Shown here: positions 32,603 through 44,600 of the stretch, one piece after another | How positions within the stretch are numbered: position 1 is the stretch's first letter | Layout of the letters: every line of letters begins with the position of its first letter | DNA from: Sclerurus mexicanus | Lineage: Eukaryota > Chordata > Aves > Passeriformes > Furnariidae | Assembly (NCBI GenBank): GCA_013396755.1 | Contig: VWZF01004048.1 | Location: forward strand, 1-64,000 | Direction of reading: 5' to 3' | Length of the DNA stretch: 64,000 nt | Made by a program: the position numbers and the translations under genes | Notes under the pieces: generated by a model | Told to the model about the DNA's origin: nothing | The model's database searches: none | What the model saw: the letters and a program-made list of their open reading frames with translations, nothing else

Positions 32603-35600
32603 GTAAGATTTGTGAGTTCTGTGCTCAAAACTGTTTTTACTGCCGAGAGCTTTACTGTAGTTTTATAGTAAGGGTTTTCTGCACTGCAGGGCTGGCTCTT
32701 TAGGTGGTTTGTAGCACTGATTTCTACCGAGCTGCATTAATATCCAAGGAGCAGGTGATTAGTAAATGGTTGGAGTGCTGTGGCTTTTGCATATGTGGAT
32801 TTCAATGAGCATGCAGTGGGATAAACAGTAGGAAAAAATCAAATCAAGGCCGTGAATAACACAGGTGAGGAGTTGCTTCCCCAACAGTGAACAAATGCTC
32901 ATCATTAATAGGAGGTTGAGCAAGTGGGGAGCAGGGTTAAGTGGGAGATGGTGAAGGGCATTGCTGTGGTGCTTAATTTCACTGGGAGCCTGGAGAGATG
33001 CAAATCCAACCATGCTAAAAGAGCAGGCAACAACAAAAATCCAAATGAGGGGCAACAAACAGACTAAAGTATACTGTGAGGGGTGAGCAAGGCTGTGGGG
33101 CTGAACATACCTGTGGTAGAGGCAAATCGGGGGCAACACATCTGGAGGCAGGGTCAGAGGGAATGAAGGTGGGGAGAGGGGCAGGAGAAAGAGGTGCAGG
33201 GTGATGGAGAGCCATCTGAGAAAGCCCAGAGCAAGGCTGGTTGTGGACATTTGCCCCTCTGTCCTCCTGGAGAGATGGTCATGGTCTGAGCAGAAATTAG
33301 AGCGAAGGGCAGGGTGCCCTGAGAGTCTCAGATAAGGGTGTGCAGGAACACAGCAGGAAGCATCTGGCAGGATTAGCCATAAATGGGCATTTTGAACCTA
33401 AAAGGAATATAAATGCCTGACCTTGTTGAGGATGACAAACTGCCCAGCTGGGTTTCCCAGGCAGATAGCACAGTGTGCCGGGGCAAGGCAGGCTGCCCTG
33501 GCAGTGAACGGCAGAGGAGAAGGTGAGCAAGCCAGAGGCAGTGTTTAATCCTGCCTTAAAAGGGTGGCATTTTGGAAGGATTTCAATCTATTAAAGGAGT
33601 ATCCTTGCTCTACTGTTAGCTCCTGCTGGGAAGGCAGCATCTCCTGCGGGTGTTGCTCCGGGTGGCAAGGTGGGAGCATGAGCATCCAATGCTGGCTGAA
33701 TCCCGGGAGGTGTGTGGGGTAGGGGAAGGGGAACTGGCTGCAGAGAGGCAGATGAGAGTAGTTCCATCTAGTCCTAGGAGAAGGGGTGGGTGCTCTGGCC
33801 GTCTGATGGCAGACAGCAAAGATGCAGAGCTGTGGCACAAAACTTTGCCCTCGTGTGTTTGCTGAGTGTTTCCTGCAGCTCTGGGGCTGGGTCAGTAGTG
33901 CAGGGATAGTTCTGGGTACACAGCTGGAATTGCTGGGTTGCCTGGGCTCTTCAGCTGGGGCAGACAATCACAAGAAGGCTGATCCACCCCAGAAAGCAGG
34001 AGTTTTTCTGTTGACTTCACGGGGAAGGCCAAAAAGCAAAACTGAAAGGAAATAAATGTCTTAGCAATGGGGCAGTACCACCTGCCAGCAGCCAATGGCC
34101 TCATTCGGCTCAGTTCCCAATTTGGTATTAAGACAAAATTCTTACAAAATGGTGATTATACTCAATAAGGGACATATGTCATACTCCTCTCCCTCCTGCT
34201 TTTGCAGGCTGGTCTCTGGGGCTGGCACACAAATGCTGACTGACCCTTAATTACCTTCCCCACATCTACACCCCATAGTTGCTTTCTGCCTCCACGTCCC
34301 TCTACATTCAATATTTACAGCATTCTGTATATGGAGGGGGATCCTTTATTGGATTGCTCTGCACAGGCAGGTGCCATCATTTGGTGCATTATTATTATCA
34401 TCCTCATTAGGCACCGGAGACACTGGCACAGGTTGGGCAGAGAAGCTGTGGTTGCCCCTGGATCCCTGGAAGTGTCCAAGGCCAGGTTGGACGGGGCTTG
34501 GAGCAACCTGGGCTAGTAGGAGGTGTCCCTGCCCGTGGCAGGGGGTTAGAAACTAGATGGTCTTTAAGGTCCCTTCCAACCCAAACCATTGTGTGATTCC
34601 ATGGTTATGTGAGCAGGCAACATGTAAAACGTGGATCAGGAGAGGAGGTGTGAATGCACTGGCTCAATGCCAGATAAAACACAATTATGGCAGCACAGAT
34701 GAACGTGGAGGCCGTGCTGGTGCTTCCCTCAGATGATGTAAAGCCTTGGTCAGATGGGGTGGTGTTGCCAGGATAGACACTTCAGAAGCCAGAATATGGA
34801 TATTTTTAGGGATAATAAAAGAACAATTAGTGTGAAAGTGTGTTTTTGCAGGCATAGCTGAAATGGCATGCAGCTGCAGATGACATATTGATTTATTATA
34901 TGTAAAACCATCCATGCTCATTTTTAGAAGTCTGATGGTGTCTCTTACGCTGTCAAGAGGAAAATTCATGGGAAAAAAGAGAGTGTAAAAAGCAACTGGG
35001 ATTATTTTGTACCCACATAGTGGCACTTTTCCTTATTTTTAGTGCAAATCAGCACAATCAAAGTGCAGACTCCCCAGAAGTGCTGAGGTGAGAGTGCCTT
35101 GCCTTAGAAACACATTATATGTTTAAAAAAACTAAATAGCTGCTCTGTACCTAGACGGCGGAGGCCTTGATGGGCTTGGATGTGGTTCAGACACCACTGC
35201 TGCTGCCTTCTTGCCGAATCCAGAATTACTGCTGAATTGCAGCTCCCGTTTCCTGGTCCCGTTTTTTGGGTCCCAGGAACGGGGACCTCGCTGTAGCCAT
35301 TCCCATGGGTAAGGACTCGCCGCAGGACCCACGATCTGCAAGCCCAGGCCTTGGCAATGACTCTGCACTGAGTTTAATTAAACTTGGTTCCCTTGAGGGA
35401 AGGCCAGTGGGTCTGTCCTCCCGTCCCTGTCAAAGTGGGACCGCTGCGGGCGCCCCCAAGGCTCTTCCTCCCCGCTTTGCCGAGGCTGCAGGCAGGGAGG
35501 TTTCTGGTGCCAGTCTGCGAGAAGTGAATAGTATTTCTGGTTGTTTGCAGCACACTCCAAAGATGAGTCAAGGACCTACCCTCTTCTCTTGTGGCGTGAT

Positions 35601-38600
35601 GGGTAAGTAACAGAAACTTCTGTCTGTATTTACTCCACCTCCGCTCCCGCTTCCTCTTAGCGATGGGCGGGAAGATGTCCTGACTAGCTGGATGTCTCCA
35701 AAAAATTATTCCCCTGCAGACTCTGGGGTGGGCGTCCTGTCCCACACAGCAGGGATGGAGAGCCACCCACCCCACCACCTGTTAGTGGTGGCCATCACGC
35801 CCGCGCCACTCTCCTCCCCAGAGGTGGTTGCTGTGACCTGTTGCCATTGCTGAGGGACTTGCTTATCTCCTTTCCCCTCCCCTTTGACATATCTGCTTAT
35901 TTTTAGAGTAACTCATGCAGTGAGACTATAAACATTGGAGTGTGAGGTGGTGTTTGAATATCCAGCCCATGACAGTGACTCTTGAACGTTTGCATGATGC
36001 AAGTAATGAATAACGTTATTGTCAGCAAAATGTTCTACCACTTGACACAAAGTGTTTGGACAGACCTCAAACAGGAAAATGTCTTACTTTTGCCATTGAC
36101 AGTAACCATGATATGGGATGTTTAATGCCTTTTGTGCTGAGCTTGCTATCAATTTTTATGCTGAACAGCCACCAACATTGACGGAGGATTTGTGCCTTGG
36201 TTGATGATCCTGAAAAACTGATAGTGCCAGAGGATGTGCTGTTATGCTGTGCTCTTTGGCATTCGTAGTGGGGAGCCAGACACCAGGCGAAGGCTCAAAA
36301 CCCAATTAAAATTGCAGGTCAAGTTTGAGCCAAGCTACTTGCTGTGAAAGCCAATGCTTTACAAAGAGGCTGCCCGTTCTCTTCATGGACACAACTCTCA
36401 TTAGCGTTAATGAGAGCTGGGCACAGGCACTGACAGGAGACGTCTCCCAGGCTCTCTGATAACTCCAGTCATTGTGGGTCCAGGGGACATGGAGAGCATT
36501 TGGGGTTTTTTTCAGATGGAAATCACAGGCTTCAAAGTCAAGAAGGGGCAGAGACAGCCTGTTCCCTTTCTTCTGCCTGTCAAACATGAGTGAGGAACAA
36601 AGAACCCAAATCAGATGGTTTTGTCTTGCACTGTGGCACTGGCAGGCTCTTCAACAGATAGGTAGAGTCTCTGCCTAATTGAAGAGCAGTTTGTCTTTAA
36701 GAGCTTTTACAAAGCCTTCTGCATCTTGCTAGTGCTGTGTTGGTTGTCTGTGTCTGCCAAATCACCCTTCCTGAGGGAACTGAATGTCACCTCCTTGACC
36801 TCAGCTCGCCTTGTAATGGTCCCTGTCATGCCCAGTCAAGAGGAGCCCATTTCTCCAGCATGCAAGGGCATTGGTTGGCTTGGGTTTCATTTTAAGCATC
36901 TTTCCTGAGTGTTCTTGATGTCTCCTAACATAGGCCATGATCACAGACTAATCCAATATCAAAACTTGCTTGGCTTTTTAAATAAGCCCCATGGTTATTA
37001 CAGCACTGAATGCTAAACTGGGGCAATATATCAGGCCAAAGGACCAAGTCCCTGTTGGTGGAAAGCACTGAGATAAATAAACACAGTGGAGTTTGGACTG
37101 GGTCAATGGGAGGCCAAGACTCATAGTCCCATGTGAGATGTTGGGGGTTTGGAGAGAAGTTGGCTGAATTTTCTGGGGTTTTAGCCAGAAGAGGCTGAGT
37201 ATCTTAGAACAGGGTCACCTTTGTGGTGAGGGCAGCTTTGGGCAGGAAGGCAGCTCATATCTGGTCCTGGTGACTGTGGGGCAACAGGGCAGAGGGGAGC
37301 CCAGGCTTTGCCAGGGAAAGCCTCACCCAAGCCCTGGAGTTCCCTTGTAAGGGACTGAGCACCACAAGAATTTGAAAATGAATTATAGGTTGTAGCAGAA
37401 CTCATTTTATTGAGTAAACGTTATTAAAGATGTGATGTTGGATGATGCAATGTTAGATCCACTTCTCAAGGTGACCTAAATAATATTTTGATTTTTAAGA
37501 TTTATAAGAAATACTCCTGCAAGTGTGATGATGATATTACCAAAAAGATTGGGTTATCTTTATGTAGTCATTTGCCTAGGGGAAGATTAAAGATGAAATG
37601 CCTATAACTATAAATTCAATAATTTCTGTTTTCCCTTCTCCTTGATGAGTCCTTGAAACACCTGGGGGTGTCAGAATTGTTCTCTTCTTGGATAGGGTTT
37701 TCTTTTCCTTTTCTCCCTTTCCTTCCCCAGCAGTCTCCATTGCATGTCCCCAGTGAAAATATCAGTGACTGTACCAGAGAAAGAAGATGACATTAGAAAG
37801 CTGACATATTAGGAAGCTGGGGCATTAGCGTGATGGGGCCCTGGCACAGGTTGGGCAGAGAAGCTGTGGCTGCCCCATCCCTGGAAGTGTCCAAGGCCAG
37901 GTTGGACGGGGCTTGGAGCAACCTGGGCTGGTGGAAGGTGTCCCTGCCCATGGCAGGGGGTGGGACTGGATAGTTTTGAAGGTCTCTCCCAACCCAAACC
38001 ATTCTGTGATTCTATTATTTTTGACTTCCTGTAGTGAAATTCTTCTGTCTCTGGGTGAATGACAGAAGAAAAATTAAAATCACTGAACAAGGCAGCACTG
38101 ACTGACTATTCCCTTGTAGATATGTAAGTAATACTCAGCATTAACACTGGTAGCACCAGAGGTTGCACTGGTCCAGTCACTTCTCACAGATTCACAGACT
38201 GGGTGAGCTGGAAGGAACATTAAAGCCCATCCAGTCCCACCCCCTGCCATGGGCAGGGGCACCTTCCACTAGCCCAGGTGGCTCCAAGCCCCGTCCAACC
38301 TGGCCTTTTAAGGGAAGCTCAGTGGGTGTGTGCTGGCAGCTGTGTCCTCCTGTTCTCTGTGTAAGCAAGAAATTATCTTTGAGGCGAGCTGCAGGCAGGG
38401 TTTTATTGAGGCTGTGACAAGGTGCTCTGGCTCCAGGATCAGAGTCCTGGCGTGGCATCGCATGCACAGCCCTGATTGCAAAAGGGAGGACGAGGATGGG
38501 TTTGAAGCCACGGGACAGATCCTGCATCAGGCACACATCCTCTGAAGTGCTCTCCAAAGTAACAGCATGTCCTTTCTCCCTGGGAAAGCACTCTGAGAAT

Positions 38601-41600
38601 TTGTCCTTGTGGAGCACTGTGGCAGAGCAGGGTGATGGCCAAAGCACACAGGTGAACTTGTCTGCCCTTTGGGACTCCCCTCCACCATCACCATTTGGCA
38701 GCACCATCATTCCAAGTTCTGGGGGTTTCCATTCCATCATTCTGGGGTTGCAGCCTTGGGCTCGCTCTTGTACACCTCTTACCTGGAAGTGCCTTTTCAC
38801 CCTCCATGGGTGGCAGAAGAAAGCCAAGAAATCAGAATAAAAGTCAACTCATAGAGTCATTAAGGTTGGAAAAGACCCCCAAGATCAAGCCCAGCCTTTG
38901 AACCCCTTCAGGGGGATGATGCCCCCTGGGCTTGCATGCCTCCTGTTACTGAACCAGGATTTCCTGGAATTTTGGGTAGTTTTCCTTTGGAAAGGCCATC
39001 AGTGCAGGGCAGCATCTTGGTGCATGTTGAAGCACAGTCAACCTGCAAAGAGAATAAACCACACAGGGAATTCTGGTGAGGTGTAGCTGGAACGGGGAGA
39101 CCCCAGAGGATCACAGTAAAGAACAGGGCACGTTTTGCCATCGAGGTGGGGAATTTCCCTCCTCTGTGCAGGCTGTTGGCATGAGCAGCCCACAGGTGTG
39201 TTTATTCTCCAGAGTAGATTTTGGGGCCGTTGTTTTCATTTCCCCTTGAAGCATAGCTCTGCGCATCATATTTTCATCTTATTTCTGCACTGGGAAGGCT
39301 CCATGGCACTGCCATCAGCTAATTACAACCATTAAATGTGTTCCACATTTAGAAATTATCTCTCGAACGTAAACAGGGGCAGTGGAAAATGCAGGCTGCC
39401 TTTCCACTTGTGCACAGGGAGTGTGAGACCAAAAGTCATTCAACTTGAACAACACGTGAAAAAAGGGAATTGGATGCGCACCTGTGTGAAGAGAAATGTT
39501 TGGGTTAGGATCCAAACAGAATTTATCTGCCAAAGAGGATAAGGAAAATTGATTGAAACCCCTAATTGCTTTACAAGTTGCTGCAATAAATTATGTATTA
39601 ATGTAAATTATTTCATGGAAAAAGAACGTAGAGGAGCCTTGAGCAGAAGGATCATGCATTATGTATAAAAAGGAACTGTAAAAATATTATAGCAGCACAT
39701 TTGTGTCGCTGTAGTTAAAGTTGTGTCAGCACTTTGGTTTTACACCCTTCCCTGCGGTTATGAGAGTGGTCATTAAAATTTACTCTGTGTCACCAGAGGA
39801 GCACAGCAGTCGTTTAAAAAGCCCGGGGCCGTCCTGGAGCTGCAAAGTGCCCGACAGTGTGCGTGCACTGCTCCTGCAAAAACCTGGAGCTCGGTGTTTG
39901 GGAACCTGGCTGTGGGTGCTCTGAGGATGGATCTTGCTCTCTGTGGGGCTGTGTGGAAGATGACACCTTGAGTCTGGGGGGTGACTCGAGCCCACGAGTG
40001 CCTTGTGCCCCGGATTACTGAGTTCTCTTGATGCAGCAAAGGTTGCATGAGGAAGATGCTGTTTCCTTCATGGGCACTAACAGCCAAGGAGGACCTGTTT
40101 AAGCAGGGGAAGAGCCCCTCATGCCATGCTTGCGCCGTGCTCTGGCTGCCCCATCATTCTCCAACAGGCAAAGGAGAGTTTTCCAGCGAAGCAGCTCGCT
40201 TGCAAATCAAGGGGTTCTCGTGGTGGGTTTTATCCTGGAACAAATTACTGCCTCAGGGTAAACCAGGCTGAGGTTTGTAATTTAAGAAAATTAATACATG
40301 TTTAACTGCAGCAGAACTAACAGCTCCAGTGCAATTATCATTACCAGCGTGCGCAGGATGCGAATCTTAGTCTTAAAAAACTGAGCAGAAGACCAGCCAC
40401 TCTTCCTCAATAAGGCTTTACAGAGTTCTTTAGTTACACCCTCAGCCCACTTTCAATTTGTTTCAGGGCTGGGATATCAGAGATGTGTGGTACTTTGGGA
40501 CTGGTCAGTGATGCTCAGGGTGTTTGGAGGGGTCAGGTTGTGCCAGCTCTGGTGGTACAAGGGGAAAAGCAAATAACCCCAAGCTGGGGCTGGGGATAGT
40601 GGTGCTATTACCATTTTCTTTGCAAGGTTTGGAAGATTTATAGCTGTTTGTGCTGAAGCAGGGGTGAAAGAGGAAGGTGTCCCATATCCTCCTCACCAAG
40701 GCCTTTTGTACAGTCTCCGGCCAGAGGATCGTGGCAGCTTGCCATGAAAAATCGGCTTCTATTTCTGTTTCTTTTGTCTGCTGACCTGACCGAAGAAACC
40801 TCTCTGCTGGCAGCATAACACAGAGGAAAAATAATAAAGATCTAAACATAGATGAAGTTGTTTAGCACAGATTTCTCACTTTTCATTGTGTTTATTAAAA
40901 TGAGGAGAGCAACAGTTGAAACGCCACGCGGTTGTTGCGGGCAGGGCTGGGCTGTTTGTGGCTGGAGCTGTAATGGCAGCAGCTGGATGCAGGGAGAAAT
41001 GGGAAAACTGGCCAGGAGTGGTGTAAGGGGCCCCAAATCTGACCTCCTGCTTGAAACCTTGGTTGGAAGCATTCTGCGCCGCTGCATCTTCCTTACCAGG
41101 CTGGTACCTGCAGCCGTGGGCTGGGTACGGCTTTTAATTCACCCTTCGGTTGCCTGAGTGGAAATACCCAAACACCCCCCCCCCCCCAAAAAAAATCTCT
41201 CATGGTTTAGATACGATCATGTGAAACCTGGCAGCGACGGTTGGCTGGCACGCTTGGCCTCTGCTTGCAGCAGCCGACGACAAAAACAGGCACCAGTGAA
41301 AGTCTGTTGGGTGATGACTTTTTTCCATTGCAGCAGCCGGCGGGGTTGTCCTCCCATGGTTTTCCTGTTGAGCGTCGGTGGTGTACCTGCAGAGAGCCCA
41401 ACCTTCGTGGTGCTTTGCTGTCTACTTTTGCCGTCAGCGGGATGTGGGAATGTCAGTGGGAATGAAGTCATCATCCTTAATCCTCTATGCTCACGTGGTC
41501 AATCGGTGGGAAGCTGGGGAAGGGGCCGGAGCACCAGGAGGGGCTGAGGGGGCTCAGTCTGGAGAAAAGGAGTCTCAGAGGGGATCTTCTTGCTCTCTGC

Positions 41601-44600
41601 AGCTCCCTGGCAGGAGGGGGGAGCCGGGTGGGAGTTGGTCTCTTCTCCCAGATAGCAAGCAACAGAACAAGAGGAAATGGCCTCAAGTTGCGCCAAGGGA
41701 GGTATAGACTGGATATGAGGGAAAACTCCATGGAAAGTGCTGTCCAGCTCTGGAGCAGGCTGTCCAGGGCAGTGGTGGAGTCCCCACCCTTGGAAAGATT
41801 TAAAAGCCCCATAGACATGACACTTGGGGACATGGGTTAGTGGGAGCCTTGGCAGTGCTGTGGGAATAGTTGGACTCGATGACCTGGGAGAGCTTTTCCA
41901 GCCTAAATGATTCTGTGTTTCTGTGATGGCGTTCTTTGATTCTATGAGTTCTGAATGCAGCTGTACCCAGGTTTGCAGTCTTCCCACGTGGAGCTGCATG
42001 CAGCCATCCACCTCTCAGCCTGTGCACTTCGGAGGTCCAGGTTTCTGGGAGCTTTGCCCAGACGCTGCAAAACCCATCTCATAAAAGGAGTATCTTTATG
42101 CTGACCCTGAAGCCATGCAACAGGTCACCACCAGCTTTTGCTGTGCTGCTTTGAAAGGCTTTAATAAAGCTGAATTTGCAGGAGGAACAAATTCCCCTGT
42201 AAAAAAGATGAACGAAATAGAGAGGAATAAATAAATAAGTGTATATAAGAGAGGAATAAAATAAGTGTAATTTTTTTTTAAAAATGCGTGAACCTATCGA
42301 GCAATTTGTTTCTTTAAATAAATGCTCAGCTGTATGTTTCTTAGAGAAATGCAAAGAACTGGTTGTGCTAGGAGCACCTGGGATCTTTAAGGCAACCCGA
42401 GAGGGATGCTAAACCCAGGCTGCAGCAGAAGAGTAGGATGGTGTGGATAGCCATGTCCATAGCACCTTCCTGCTCCTTGGGGTAACCGGGCAGGGGGGCA
42501 CCTGGTCCAGAGCACCCAGGTGAGCAGAGATTTGGGGAATGGAGGGGAGATGGAAGATAAGCCTCACAAGAGGGACCTAAGAACAGCATCTTTCATGGCT
42601 TCTGTTAGACACAGTATTGTGGGCTCGGTCTGGGAGAGATGCTCAGAGCCTTAATGGGGATAAGTTGGTTTCACTGGAGCAATGCTGTGTTAGCAGTGGA
42701 TGAGAGCAGGACAGCCTGATGGGTGTCAGGGTGGCTTTTGGTTTCCTGTAGGCTCTGATGACCTTGTTGGTGTTTCTGTCCCAGTGGGATACCCCCCTTT
42801 CCATTAGGACCATCCCAACGCCTATCTCATCTCCTTTCTGATGTTTTGTCCCCCAAGGTCCATCTTGCCCCAAATTTGTACTCTTTATTTCCAGATTTTG
42901 TGAGCCTCTCAGGCAGTTACTGCTTGTGGAGCCCAGGACAAACCACCCACACCTGAGACATGGTTTAGCGCAGAGATAACCAGTGGCCATACCCTTTTGC
43001 GCTGCTGGATTCCCCTTAGCTAGTGCAATCTGGAATACCCAGAGCCGTGCTTTAATCTTCTTCTAGCAGTGTTGCTTCTGCTGGGATTGTCACTTTGTCT
43101 CTCCCTCCGTCTACACCGCACAAGCCGCTACTCTGGCAGTTCGGAAAACCATATTCCAAGAGTTAATTAATTTGTCCTGGAAAACGTCCCATATGCTACT
43201 CTTTTGTTTACGGACATCGAAAGCGAAACGCAGAATTAATTAACGCTAATGCCTGTGCGTGTGTGTTGTTGATTTTCTTTTTTTTCCTTTTTTTTCTTTC
43301 TTCTCCTTTCTGGACCAGAAAATGACAGATGGAGAGATCTCAGCAGGAAGTGTCCACTCCAGCTCGAGCAGCCGGGCGCCAGCATCTGGGACTGCCTGTC
43401 GGACAAGGGCGAGGAGAGCCCGCGCTGGCCGAGGGACGCGGCCAGCACCTGCTCCGTCACCAACCTGATCAAGGACCTCAGCCTCAGCGACCCCCACGGC
43501 AACCCCTCGGCGCCGCCCAGCAAGCGCCAGTGCCGCTCGCTCTCCTTCTCCGATGAGATGTCGGGCTGCGGGACCTCGTGGAGGCCGCTGGGCTCCAAGG
43601 TGTGGACGCCGGTGGAGAAGCGCCGGTGCTACAGCGGGGGCAGCGTGCAGCGCTACTCCAACGGCTTCGCCACCATGCAGAGGAGCTCCAGCTTCAGCCT
43701 GCCCTCGCGCTCCAACCCGCTCTGCGGCGAGCATCCCTCCCTGGGCGGGCGGGCAGGCTGCCAGCCCAGGAGAGCGGCGGCCGGCGGGCGCGGAGGGGAC
43801 CGCGCGGACATTCAGAGGTCGCTCTCGTGCTCGCACGACCGCTTCTCCTGCTCGGAGTACGGCGCGCCCTCGGCCAGCAGCACGCCCGCCTCCACGCCCG
43901 AGCCGCGGCGCCGCGCCGGAGGGCTCGCCCGCANGGGGCCGTCCCTCCGAGACGGGCTCAGCGGAGAGGGGGGCGTTAAAGAGTTGGTCTTTGCTTGGCT
44001 GAAGGGCTTTCAGCATCCTCCAGGGTGGGTCTGTGGGCACCGAGGTGTTGCAGGGAAACACGTCCTTCTGTCCCAGCAGAATGCCCATTCCCCTCCAAAT
44101 GGATTTCTTCCCTGCGTTTCTGTTCCGCGCTGGTTTTTGAGCGCCGAGTCCATCGTGTCGTCATTTCCTCCCGTCACGGGTTGCAAGCAGGAATGTGTTA
44201 AACCCCACAACTCTGATCTCAGGTGAGAGGAGCCCTGGGTCTGCCATGGTGAGATGAAGGCAGCACCCCAAGGCACCCAGCCCTGGCTCAGTCAGGAGCT
44301 GAATTCTTACTGCTACGGGCTTCACTCACTCTTAGCCTCTGTAATTTTCCACTCTGGAGATGTTATCACGTTTCATTTTCAGATGCAAACACAGAGCACA
44401 ACCTCCCTCTTCAATCTGCTGTGCAGAGCCAGATAACAGATATGGAGCGTGAATCAGGGAGGATTTTTCTCCTGAGTCCTCTCCCTGCAGGACAAAGTGA
44501 TCGGACTCTAGTGAGAGACAGAGCGAGGGGCTGCATCGAAGGACAGCATGAGCAACGTTTCCATTTCACACTCATAAGATTTCTTTTCCTGCAGTTTTAT

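Noticed and set aside
32759..33250. 163-codon hydrophobic open frame on the minus strand
   Set aside because: The leucine/serine-rich translation suggests membrane segments, but it is antisense to a purine-rich intron, which automatically yields such residues. No homology was recognised.
43246..44088. 280-codon antisense open frame over the FAM53B large exon
   Set aside because: It mirrors the GC-rich third positions of the real exon on the opposite strand and passes through the N.
43935..44226. Continuation of the FAM53B frame past the N at 43934
   Set aside because: The residues do not resemble FAM53B, and the last exon at 58765 joins from a different upstream boundary. The sequence is probably intron.
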